From Coemansia sp. RSA 922 (lineage: Eukaryota; Kickxellomycota; Kickxellomycetes; Kickxellales; Kickxellaceae), in the NCBI GenBank assembly GCA_027577415.1, contig JANBQS010000880.1:1-10935 (forward strand): DNA of 10,935 nt, written 5' to 3'. Each line of letters starts with the position of its first letter. Position 1 is the first letter of the stretch. The position numbers and the translations under genes were made by a program. Of this stretch, positions 1 through 6,382 are shown piece after piece. Under the pieces are notes generated by a model. It was not told the DNA's origin. It worked only from the letters and a program-made list of their open reading frames with translations, and did no database searches.

Positions 1-1356
1 GAGTTGCAGCCCGAGTGTCGCCGTGCAGCGCGGTTCCTTCGCGATTTGATGCTGCAGCTGGGTGCTTCTGACGCTCGGCTGGTTTCCTCTACGCCTACTA
101 ACAACCCTATTGTCTATGGAAGGTTCGACGCTACTCAGGGTCCATTGGAGACAAGGCCGACGGTATTTGTCTACGGCCACTACGATGTTATGCCATCGGG
201 CGATGATGCTCGGTGGGAGTCACCGCCGTTCGAGATGACTGGCCGCGATGGCTACGTGTATGGTCGCGGAGTATCTGACGATAAGGGACCCGTTCTGGCT
301 ACACTCTTTGCTGTATCAGAGCTGCATGCTGCAGGACTCCTAGATATCTCCGTAGTATTCTGTATCGAGGGCGAAGAGGAACACGGCTCAGTCGGCCTAT
401 ATGAGACTATTGCTGCTCATAGGACATTGTTTGGTGTGCCGAGACTCGTTTTGCTCTCTTCGTCGTATTGGCTAGGCGAGTCTACGCCCTGTTTGACGTA
501 TGGAATGAGGGGCTCGATTAGGGCTACTGTGAGAGTGGAAACGTCAAGGAACGCTGATGTGCATTCGGGTGTATGGGGTGGTGCTGTTAATGAGCCGTTG
601 ACTTGTTTGGCTCATATATTGGCTCAGTTGGTGGATCCCTCGGGTCGGGTGCTGGTTCCAGGGTTCCATGACGAGGTGCGGCCAGTGGAGGAGTCGGAGA
701 GAGAGGCGATGAAAGATCTCGTAAGTTTCGTCTCGGCACGCGAAAAACAGGCACCTGTCGTAGCCACAAAGCCTGTGGGCGGACTGGACCGACAGCTGAT
801 GCAGAGGTGGAGACAGCCCGCACTGACCATCCACCATGTAGACGTATCTACTGTTGCTGCGCCCTCTAACGCCACTTTGGTGCCTGCTGCGGCTCAGGCT
901 TCGGTCAGCGTGCGTGTAGTTCCTGACCAGTCGCTCGAGGATATCGCCGACAAGCTTAAATCGCATGTGGAGGAGATCTTTGACACGTTCGTCGGGAAAA
1001 GACCCGCTATGCTGGATGAGTTGAGTTTGAGGCTGGATGTAAAACCGATTGCTAATTGGTGGTTGGCTGACCCTCTGACGCCTGTCTATAGAGCGGCGAG
1101 TAGGGCTATTAGGGAGGAATGGGGTATGGATTCGGACCCTTTGCTTATTAGAGAGGGTGGTTCTATTCCGGCGGTGCCTTGGTTAGAATCTTTCTTTGCT
1201 CCTCACGCCATTGCTGTTAACCTGCCAATGGGTCAGTCGTCGGATAACGCGCATCTCGATAATGAGAGAATCTCGCTGGAGAATCTATTGCGTGGTCGTC
1301 AAGTTGTATGGCGACTATTGAGGGACATCAGCAAAGTGATTACTACAAAAGATTAA
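1..1356 (+). CDS. DUG2: DUG2-like M20 metallopeptidase, 5' partial
   Basis: This is the C-terminal peptidase part of an M20-family protein. The frame is open from base 1 (Glu-Leu-Gln-Pro), so the true start lies outside the window. Residue numbers count from base 4. Visible M20 motifs are YGHYDV (His59), GRGVSDDKGP (bridging Asp92), EGEEEHGS (catalytic Glu125, metal Glu126), the dimer-domain ADVHSGVWGG, and a late SSDNAH His. The segment SSSYWLGESTPCLTYGMRG resembles yeast Dug2 more than Dug1/CNDP2, because the usual metal-binding Asp of the SDNYWL motif is Ser here. Known of the family: Dug2 has N-terminal WD40 repeats plus this domain, and works with the amidotransferase-like Dug3 in cytosolic glutathione degradation. 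The WD40 part, if present, is upstream of the window. A Dug1/carnosinase-type dipeptidase is the alternative. The M20 call is near certain; DUG2 is likely. Confidence 0.85.
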   Translation, partial: ELQPECRRAARFLRDLMLQLGASDARLVSSTPTNNPIVYGRFDATQGPLETRPTVFVYGHYDVMPSGDDARWESPPFEMTGRDGYVYGRGVSDDKGPVLATLFAVSELHAAGLLDISVVFCIEGEEEHGSVGLYETIAAHRTLFGVPRLVLLSSSYWLGESTPCLTYGMRGSIRATVRVETSRNADVHSGVWGGAVNEPLTCLAHILAQLVDPSGRVLVPGFHDEVRPVEESEREAMKDLVSFVSAREKQAPVVATKPVGGLDRQLMQRWRQPALTIHHVDVSTVAAPSNATLVPAAAQASVSVRVVPDQSLEDIADKLKSHVEEIFDTFVGKRPAMLDELSLRLDVKPIANWWLADPLTPVYRAASRAIREEWGMDSDPLLIREGGSIPAVPWLESFFAPHAIAVNLPMGQSSDNAHLDNERISLENLLRGRQVVWRLLRDISKVITTKD

Positions 1357-1357
1357 A

Positions 1358-1456
1358 TATAAAATACCTTTTTTTTCTCTTCTTTTTCTTTCTTTCTTTC
1401 GTTCATTTTTCGTCATCTATTCTTTTTCTTTTCAATTTCGCCATCTCAATTTCACA
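1358..1456 (+). promoter_or_regulatory. Compact T/C-rich promoter and leader of the AP-1 sigma gene
   Basis: Only 100 bp separate the DUG2-like stop from the sigma-subunit ATG. The gap starts with a TATAAAA at 1358-1364, four bases into which the upstream gene's 3' end must also fit. It continues with an unbroken 34-base pyrimidine run (1367-1400) made largely of CTTT units, followed by more T/C-rich DNA to the ATG. Such tracts are common in fungal core promoters and 5' leaders. The TATA assignment is inference; the composition is seen directly. Confidence 0.4.
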
Positions 1457-1990
1457 ATGTCTATCAAATATATTTTTCTCGTCAGTCGTCAGGGCAAACT
1501 CCGACTAGCCAAATGGTATACGACGTTGACGCCGAAAGAAAAGACGAAAACGATTAAAGAAGTTTCACAAATCGTTTTGGCACGTCGCCCCAAACAGTGC
1601 AATTTCATCGAACACCGTGATACCAAAGTAGTATACCGTAAATACGCATCCCTCTATTTCATCGCTGGTATCGACCTAGACGACAACGAGCTATTGACTT
1701 TGGAGATTATTCATCGGTATGTTGAGGTTTTGGACCGTTCGTTTGGTAATGTCTGTGAGTTGGACCTTATTTTTCACTTTCAGAGAGCCTACTTTATCTT
1801 GGACGAAATGATCATGGCCGGAGAGCTACAAGAGTCGGGTAAAGGTACTGTCTTGAGAGTTTTGGCTCAGATGGATGAGGTCGAAGATAAAGAGAATGCG
1901 GAACGGGGCTGGGCTGATATCAACTTGGAGGGCGTCGCGAAAACCGCCATGTTGACTGTGCAAGAATTCAAGCAGTCTTTTTCACGGTAA
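1457..1990 (+). CDS. APS1: AP-1 clathrin adaptor complex sigma (small) subunit
   Basis: The product is a 177-residue longin-fold small chain of a clathrin adaptor. It opens with the family pattern SRQGKLRLAKWY (10-21). It then carries LARRPKQCNFIEHRD (41-55), the adaptor small-chain signature VVYRKYASLYF (58-68), NELLTLEIIHRYVEVLD (77-93) and CELDLIFHFQRAYFILDE (100-117). The Arg-Gln-Gly-Lys start and the LARRPK and RYASLYF blocks fit sigma-1 better than sigma-2 (which has an Arg-Ala-Gly-Lys start) or sigma-3. Known role: with gamma, beta and mu chains it sorts dileucine-motif cargo between trans-Golgi and endosomes. The gene is intronless. The conserved fold ends near residue 140; the remaining 35 or so residues are a charged and amphipathic tail longer than in the usual 150-160-residue family member. 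The ATG at 1457 is the only start matching the family N terminus. Confidence 0.95.
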   Translation: MSIKYIFLVSRQGKLRLAKWYTTLTPKEKTKTIKEVSQIVLARRPKQCNFIEHRDTKVVYRKYASLYFIAGIDLDDNELLTLEIIHRYVEVLDRSFGNVCELDLIFHFQRAYFILDEMIMAGELQESGKGTVLRVLAQMDEVEDKENAERGWADINLEGVAKTAMLTVQEFKQSFSR

Positions 1991-2025
1991 TATTGTCCAC
2001 CCCCATTATTGAAACGTTCTTCAAG

Positions 2026-2031
2026 AATAAA
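2026..2031 (+). terminator. Putative AATAAA polyadenylation signal of the AP-1 sigma gene
   Basis: An AATAAA lies 36 bases after the sigma-subunit stop codon and about 90 bases before the next ATG, so both the 3' end of one gene and the promoter of the next must fit in 128 bp. Confidence 0.45.
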
Positions 2032-2118
2032 TCCACTTTTTTTTCATTTTACATTTTATTTTATTTTTATTTTTATTTGCGTCTCCGCAGTTAATTTATT
2101 TTCGTCTTTTTTTTTATC
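2032..2118 (+). promoter_or_regulatory. T-rich core promoter/leader upstream of the POT1-like gene
   Basis: About 85 bp dominated by T runs with repeated ATTTT/ATTTTT units (roughly 2037-2078), then a short CG-containing patch (GTCTCCGCAG, 2081-2090), then more T-rich DNA up to the ATG at 2119. The patch after a pyrimidine tract resembles a 3' splice acceptor, but no upstream exon is needed and none is seen. It is best read as promoter and 5' leader. Confidence 0.3.
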
Positions 2119-3582
2119 ATGTCGTTCGATGGGTTTCAGACCTTTCCACCTGGCTTGGTTATATCCACGCCCGACGAGTTTTCGCAACACCTACAAGATA
2201 ACGGTATCCAGTATATCCGTAGTTTGGTACCAAACACGATGGGTACGATACTCTGTACAGTGTCTAATTTTTCGCCAGCTGTGAAGAGTAGCGGCACTGA
2301 CCACAAACTAGTAGTACGCCTAACGGATCCTACCTTACCACGCGGAGAAACCGTGACATGGATGACATTCCGCAACATACACAATATGCCCAATATTAAG
2401 AGTGCCGGCGATATCGTATATTTGGAAAACGTCAAAGTACAAGAATTTAGCGGCAAACCTCAGTTATTAAGTAATTACAGTACTCGTTGGGAAGTTTTAT
2501 CTATCGATCAGGATACCGAAGGATTGAATCCAATCTTCAAGTATCTTAGAGACTGGTGGCAGGGTGGCGGCATATCTACGCAGAGTCCGGTACAGCCTAT
2601 TGTGGCGGGTCGTAAACAGTATTTGAAAAATGTATCGGATCTCGACGATAACTCTAGATTTCCCGACCTACTCGTTCAACTTATTCATATCCGCGACGCT
2701 GAACCCTCCGCCGCCCACGTCCGTTCTGCGCTCCGTTGCCTAGTGACTGACTATACCGAAAACTCGCTGCTCCACGACGTAGAGATACCGACGCCTGTAC
2801 GCGGCAAGCGTCTTTTATGGTGTATTATCAATAACCCTGATGATATCCCTGGACTGCCTGAGCTCCAAATCAACCACTATTACCGGATAAGGGGCGCTAA
2901 AGTCGTTGTAGATAGGCGCGAGGGCCTAATCGTGGTGGTCGAGAGGAATGCCATATATCCGAAAACTAGAGTCGTTAATGAAGTCACTGTTGGGCTACCG
3001 GAGCTGAGAGAATTGGTCGAGAGAAGTAAGAAATATTCGAGGGTGTCGAACTCCAGAGATGTCGGGAACCGGCCCTTGCTTATTGATACGACGATCTCGC
3101 CGCCAACACGCACCGTATCAACACGCACTGTTCCACATCCAGCTCTTTTGCCGCCGCCTGTACCATCGCCGCCTCGCCCAGAGTTTATGAAGGCAGAAAC
3201 AACTCGTATAAGCGATATAACCAGCGAACAACAAACCACGAGTACTCGCTACCATATACGTGCACAGATAGTCGACGTATACCCGGATTCCGCCGAACAG
3301 GCTTGTATATCGGATATCCGCGTAGTATTAGAAGTAGCCGACGACTCGGGCTCATGTCTGGTCTTGTGTCAGGGCGAGTCGGCAGCTGAATTTATAGGCC
3401 TCAAATCGCGTAATCTCGGTGACATGGTCACTAGCTTGGTGCCTATTTGGGATCAGGCTGAGGAAGAGGATAGTGATTGGCTTGATCTCTGTGTTGCTTC
3501 TATTTTAATGCCAGGTCCGACCGTGGAGGGACGCACACAGTTAGTTAGATGCTTGGTTTTGGCTGGTGGCTCGCTTAAATAA
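2119..3582 (+). CDS. POT1: POT1-like telomere single-strand DNA-binding protein
   Basis: The product has 487 residues. Residues 30-150 resemble the first OB fold of POT1/Telo_bind proteins: IRSLVPNTMGTILCTVSNFSP, KLVVRLTDPTLPRGE, GDIVYLENVKVQEFSGKPQ, then the helix after the fold, KYLRDWWQ (141-148). Residues 165-285 look like the second OB fold (POT1PC): KNVSDLDDNSRFPDLLVQLIHI, a LRCLVTDYTEN strand turn, and YYRIRGAKVVVD. A Pro/Thr-rich linker (about 326-355) leads to a third OB-like segment (375-487), probably the part that contacts the TPP1/Tpz1 shelterin partner. Known role: POT1 coats the G-rich 3' telomeric overhang and controls end protection and telomerase access. At 487 residues it is shorter than human POT1 (634) and fission-yeast Pot1 (555). 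I see no room for the Holliday-junction-resolvase-like insertion found in human OB3. The gene is intronless. Identity is based on motif recognition; OB3 is the least certain part. Confidence 0.85.
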   Translation: MSFDGFQTFPPGLVISTPDEFSQHLQDNGIQYIRSLVPNTMGTILCTVSNFSPAVKSSGTDHKLVVRLTDPTLPRGETVTWMTFRNIHNMPNIKSAGDIVYLENVKVQEFSGKPQLLSNYSTRWEVLSIDQDTEGLNPIFKYLRDWWQGGGISTQSPVQPIVAGRKQYLKNVSDLDDNSRFPDLLVQLIHIRDAEPSAAHVRSALRCLVTDYTENSLLHDVEIPTPVRGKRLLWCIINNPDDIPGLPELQINHYYRIRGAKVVVDRREGLIVVVERNAIYPKTRVVNEVTVGLPELRELVERSKKYSRVSNSRDVGNRPLLIDTTISPPTRTVSTRTVPHPALLPPPVPSPPRPEFMKAETTRISDITSEQQTTSTRYHIRAQIVDVYPDSAEQACISDIRVVLEVADDSGSCLVLCQGESAAEFIGLKSRNLGDMVTSLVPIWDQAEEEDSDWLDLCVASILMPGPTVEGRTQLVRCLVLAGGSLK

Positions 3583-3583
3583 A
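3578..3583 (+). terminator. AATAAA overlapping the POT1 stop codon
   Basis: The last codons read Leu-Lys-stop as CTTAAATAAA, so the TAA stop (3580-3582) lies inside an AATAAA hexamer. If used as the poly(A) signal, the 3' UTR would be very short. No other clear AATAAA occurs before the TATA-like elements of the next gene. Confidence 0.35.
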
Positions 3584-3923
3584 GTCCCTCCCTCTCCGGC
3601 CCCGAGATTAATGGCATTTCCGAGGTCCGATATAAATTTGTTTTTCTTTCAGTGGGGATTTGCCAACTCCGTGTATGGAATTATTATTTACTCTTATAAT
3701 TTATAAATAAAAAATGACGGAATTCAGAGCAAAACGATCGTCGTCTTATTTCTCCTCTTACGTCTCTTCTGAAGGAATAAAAAATGGTATCCTTAATATG
3801 GAAAGAGTCCGCGCTACCTCGACCAAAAAAATTTTTCAACATCTTTTTTTTCCAAAACAACTCTTCCATCTATTTGTTTCTTTTTCTTCGGCTACTATCT
3901 AAATATTTTTTTTGCATTTTGCT
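3584..3923 (+). promoter_or_regulatory. Upstream region of the first MFS transporter gene
   Basis: This 340-bp stretch has no convincing gene. It holds TATAAA at 3631-3636 and again at 3702-3707, about 290 and 220 bp before the ATG at 3924. A short ORF from ATG 3714 to 3902 (62 codons, Lys/Ser/Phe-rich) and others in different frames look like chance; they would act as upstream ORFs only if transcription starts before 3714. The last 100 bp match the leaders of the other two transporter copies: an A7/T5 run (about 3825-3836), then a TACTATCTAA-type element, a T run and TTTGC just before the ATG. The GTGGCT block found upstream of the other two copies is not seen here. Confidence 0.4.
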
Positions 3924-5279
3924 ATGTCGCATACTAAAAACGACAGCCACTCGACGATGGGAGAAAATATCAGTACTCCAGCCTCCACCGCATTGCTAGA
4001 CGACAAGATTTCTTTGAAATCCGCCAATGAACAACCGACGCCCAAATGGTGGGCAAGCAAATCATTGGAACACAAGCCTCTAGACAGCGCCTACGCATGG
4101 ACAGTAGTAGCCTCGGGTTGTTTCATGTTAATGTTCTCTATGGGCTGCGTCAACAGCTACGGCTCATACCAGACATACTATCATCTGCACCAGTTTCCAC
4201 ACGAACCGACATCGACGCTCTCGTGGATCGGTACATTGCAGTTCGCCGTTATGAACTTGTTTGGTATCCCGTCTGGTATTCTCTGCGAGCGCTTCGACAG
4301 CCGTCTAGTCACTTTTGTTGGAGGACTGATCATGGGTATTGCACTGGTTATTGCTTCGTTTTGTGATACGGCTGTTTGGAAACTGATGATTACTCAGGGT
4401 TTCATGTTTGCAGTAGGCGCATCTCTAGTGTTTATCCCTGCCGTGTCGATGCCCGCACAGTGGTTCACCAAGAATCGCGCTTTGGCTGTCGGCATTGTTG
4501 TAGCTGGTAGCGGCATTGGCGGATTGTGGCTGACTCCAGCGACTGACCATATGATTACCGAGCTGGGTACTGCTTGGGCTTTGCGTATAACGGGGATCAT
4601 CGTGTTTGCTGTAAACTCTGTCGCTAGTCTGTTTATGCGTAACAGACTTGTGGTCAAATCTAGAGAGAAAATAGTTGATTTCTCTATATTCAGGGATCTC
4701 CGCTTCCTCTTCATCTTTGGCGGCGGCATCTGCGGCACAGCAGCCTATTTTACTCCTTTATTCTCGCTACCGTCGTTTGCCATTCAGGTATCGGGCAAAT
4801 CTGATGATTTTGGTACTAATCTCATCACTATCATTAATGCTGCATCTACTGTCGGTCGTATTGCTACGGGTCAGGTCGCTGCTTCTCTCGGCAACATCAA
4901 TACTTTATCTATGTGTACATGCCTAGCTTCGCTGAGCGTTCTGGTCCTCTGGTTGCCATTCCAGTCGGGCGGCACGCTGGTGGCATGTGCCATTGTATAT
5001 GGCTTGTTTTGTGGTGGGTTCATCGGTCTCGTACCTGTCGTTATGGCGGAGCTCTGGGGTATCCAAAGGATTGCTACTATTATCGGACTATTGTACATTG
5101 CTAATTTTGCTGGTACAATGATTGGCGCTCCATCGTCTAGCGCACTATTGGATAACGTGGGTGGTGGTACGGATTTCAAACCATCTATTATCTTCTCGGG
5201 CGTATTCATGATGATTGCTTTTCTTTTCTTTGCCTTGTTACGCTTCTCTGTTAATAGGTCTATAATTGCCAAAGTTTAA
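3924..5279 (+). CDS. MFS monocarboxylate-porter-like transporter, copy A
   Basis: This 451-residue, 12-helix transporter resembles the monocarboxylate porter branch of the major facilitator superfamily (MCT/fungal MCH type). The ATG at 3924 is chosen because the same MSHTK start follows a matching leader in the second copy. The hydrophilic N tail spans 1-55. Apparent membrane segments are near 58-80, 98-118, 128-148, 152-174, 184-206, 217-238, then a basic loop (239-257), then 259-283, 295-320, 325-345, 349-372, 381-402 and 420-442. The conserved MCT entry motif appears as DSAYAW (54-59), and WFTKNRALAVGIVVAGSG (180-197) matches the helix-5 motif. Substrate is unknown: fungal MCH proteins often do not carry monocarboxylates, and some move riboflavin or other small molecules. 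Location is probably the plasma membrane. The copy-A motif has Ser where the family usually has Gly. Confidence 0.9.
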   Translation: MSHTKNDSHSTMGENISTPASTALLDDKISLKSANEQPTPKWWASKSLEHKPLDSAYAWTVVASGCFMLMFSMGCVNSYGSYQTYYHLHQFPHEPTSTLSWIGTLQFAVMNLFGIPSGILCERFDSRLVTFVGGLIMGIALVIASFCDTAVWKLMITQGFMFAVGASLVFIPAVSMPAQWFTKNRALAVGIVVAGSGIGGLWLTPATDHMITELGTAWALRITGIIVFAVNSVASLFMRNRLVVKSREKIVDFSIFRDLRFLFIFGGGICGTAAYFTPLFSLPSFAIQVSGKSDDFGTNLITIINAASTVGRIATGQVAASLGNINTLSMCTCLASLSVLVLWLPFQSGGTLVACAIVYGLFCGGFIGLVPVVMAELWGIQRIATIIGLLYIANFAGTMIGAPSSSALLDNVGGGTDFKPSIIFSGVFMMIAFLFFALLRFSVNRSIIAKV

Positions 5280-5440
5280 ATAATATAATTGAATTACTAT
5301 AAACATGGGGGCTTTAATTTAACGGGTACATTTTTTACAGCGTATATGGCATAATAAAGCTATTAGGAAAATGGATCTATAGTCTGTTTTTTTGCGTCTA
5401 CTATATATAATGTTATTGTGGTAAGTAAACAAATAAAAAG
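5280..5440 (+). other. 3' flank of transporter copy A
   Basis: A+T-rich DNA without a supported gene. It contains an AATAAA at 5353-5358, about 75 bases after the copy-A stop and a reasonable poly(A) signal. A TATATATAA run follows at about 5402-5410 and could belong to the promoter of the dead copy downstream. Confidence 0.4.
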
Positions 5441-5590
5441 GTGGCTAGCTTCACACGCTTTTTTTGTATCAAGATTCTTTGAGGTTTGTAGACGTGGCTT
5501 TGTCATGCAGCCACCACAGCATTGATCTAGCTAACGTGGCTTATCCCGTGGGACCAGCATGCTCCGAGTACTAACTTTTCTCACCTACTG
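5441..5590 (+). repeat. Upstream block, copy 1 (before the dead transporter copy)
   Basis: This stretch aligns by eye with 6072-6240. Shared landmarks in the same order: GGTGGCT; GATTCTTTGA; GTGGCT then CATGCAGCCACCAC; ATTGATCT followed by a CGTGGC/CATGC-containing stretch; and an ACCTA.T.CTAT element. GTGGCT occurs at 5441-5446, 5494-5499 and 5536-5541, with the inverted form AGCCAC at 5509-5514, making a stem-like pair (5494-5514). The block starts about 300 bp before the relic's start codon, the same distance as in the live copy. It is most simply an upstream control region duplicated together with the transporter gene. Confidence 0.6.
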
Positions 5591-5671
5591 CTATAATGTG
5601 TCTCAGATCTGTTGTCCTTATTTGTCATACTTCACAGATTTCTTAACATGAAAATAATACATGTCAGCTCA

Positions 5672-5737
5672 AAAAAATAATTGCAAAATCTATTCTCCCT
5701 TTTTTTCTTTTGTGTACTATCTAATTTTTATTTTTGT
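5672..5737 (+). promoter_or_regulatory. Conserved leader retained by the dead transporter copy
   Basis: The 66 bases before ATG 5738 keep the same elements as the two live genes: an A7 run, a T/C-rich stretch, a TACTATCTAATTTTT element and a T-run ending just before the ATG. The relic's core promoter and leader are thus better preserved than its coding region. Confidence 0.5.
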
Positions 5738-5879
5738 ATGTCACATACAAGAGACAATAGCCATTTTCAAACCATCTATTATCTTCTCGGGCGTATTTAT
5801 GATGATTGCTTTTATTTTCTTTGCCTTGCTACGAGTTTCTGTTAATAGGTCTATAATTGTAAAAAGTTTAAAAAGTTGA
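5738..5879 (+). pseudogene. Internally deleted third copy of the MFS transporter
   Basis: ATG 5738 starts MSHTRDNSH, matching codons 1-9 of both live copies (MSHTK[N/D]DSH). Directly after codon 9 (5764) the sequence jumps to the region encoding FKPSIIFSGVFMMIAF, the last membrane helix. It matches copy A base for base from 5765 to 5797 (A 5174-5206). About 408 codons (roughly 1.22 kb) are therefore missing, with no long repeat at the junction. The join shifts the frame: translation from the ATG would give nine native residues, then a shifted peptide ending at TAA 5843-5845. The native 3' frame also carries an extra A near its end and runs on to TGA 5877-5879. The relic cannot make a transporter. 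An ORF can be read from ATG 5661, but its first part is promoter sequence, so it is not a natural small gene. Confidence 0.9.
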
Positions 5880-6071
5880 TAATGGTGTTGGTTGTCTTTG
5901 TCAAGAGTAGATAGTGTGATACTTGACTCTTGCTACATTGTTAGTGCATCGTAAAAGTGTTGCATGCGGTATCGCCATTAATCTGTTGGGTCGCCAGTTC
6001 TGCCTGACTCAACTGTAATGCCTGTTCGTGTGACTTGTGACAATATTGTTAATGTTTTCAGATAAACAAAG
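5880..6071 (+). other. Intergenic spacer after the dead transporter copy
   Basis: About 190 bp in which I see no gene, RNA motif or strong repeat. It separates the relic from the upstream block of the second live transporter. Confidence 0.4.
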
Positions 6072-6240
6072 GTGGCTTGTTCGCCCCCTTTAACCGTCGA
6101 TTCTTTGAACTCGCAGATGTGGCTTGCCATGCAGCCACCACTGTGGTGGCTGAGACTCAGTATTGATCTTGCTTTCCGTGGCATACCCGGGTGACTTTCT
6201 CGCATGCTTTGGGTACCAAAATAATTCTACACCTATTCCT
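6072..6240 (+). repeat. Upstream block, copy 2 (before the second live transporter)
   Basis: Counterpart of 5441-5590 with the same landmark order and the same distance (about 310 bp) to the start codon. GTGGCT occurs at 6072-6077, 6119-6124 and 6146-6151, and AGCCAC at 6133-6138. This copy carries about 16 extra bases after CAGCCACCAC that complete a perfect palindrome. Outside these motifs the two blocks have diverged, so the motifs look constrained. A binding region for a transcription factor is the favoured reading; the factor is unknown. Confidence 0.6.
6132..6152. repeat. 21-bp perfect palindrome CAGCCACCAC-T-GTGGTGGCTG
   Basis: Ten-base arms are exactly complementary around a central T. 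The left arm also pairs with an earlier GTGGCT (6119-6124), giving overlapping inverted repeats over 6119-6152. It lies about 230 bp before the ATG of the second transporter. It fits either a dimeric transcription-factor site or a small hairpin. The dead-copy block has the left arm (5507-5516) but lacks the right arm. Confidence 0.75.
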
Positions 6241-6321
6241 ATTCTTTTAACAGATAGTCGCCGTTTTAATGCCTTGGTGCATACAAAAATATCCTAAATA
6301 GTGATAGAATCCACGCTTTGA

Positions 6322-6382
6322 TAAAAAAATTTTAAGTATTTCCATCTTTCTCGTATACTACTAATTTTTTTTGCACTTTATC
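6322..6382 (+). promoter_or_regulatory. Proximal leader of transporter copy C
   Basis: An A7 run followed by TTTTAAG, a short C/T stretch, a TATACTACTAATTTTTTTTGC element and the ATG at 6383 match the leaders of copy A and the relic position by position. Sharing across three copies argues that this is the core promoter/5' leader inherited with the gene. Confidence 0.45.

Noticed and set aside
544..966. Minus-strand ORF of 140 codons opposite the DUG2-like gene
   Set aside because: It lies wholly within a strongly conserved M20 coding region, has low-complexity Ser/Arg/His composition and no recognisable domain; it is a shadow frame.
2081..2090. CTCCGCAG after a T tract as a possible 3' splice site before POT1
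   Set aside because: No upstream exon or 5' splice site is apparent, and the POT1 ORF starts cleanly at 2119.
2880..3239. Minus-strand ORF of 119 codons opposite POT1
   Set aside because: Composition mirrors the codons of the POT1 linker and OB2; no start context or domain supports it.
3714..3902. 62-codon ORF upstream of transporter copy A
   Set aside because: Overlapping ORFs in other frames are equally long, the peptide has no family features, and the second half is the leader shared with other copies, which is not conserved as protein.
5661..5879. 72-codon ORF that could be called a small membrane protein
   Set aside because: Its first part is the promoter/leader of a deleted transporter and only its end matches the last transporter helix; it is an accident of the deletion.
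5978..6205. 75-codon minus-strand ORF over the palindromic block
   Set aside because: The matching block upstream of the relic does not keep the frame, whereas the non-coding motifs are conserved.
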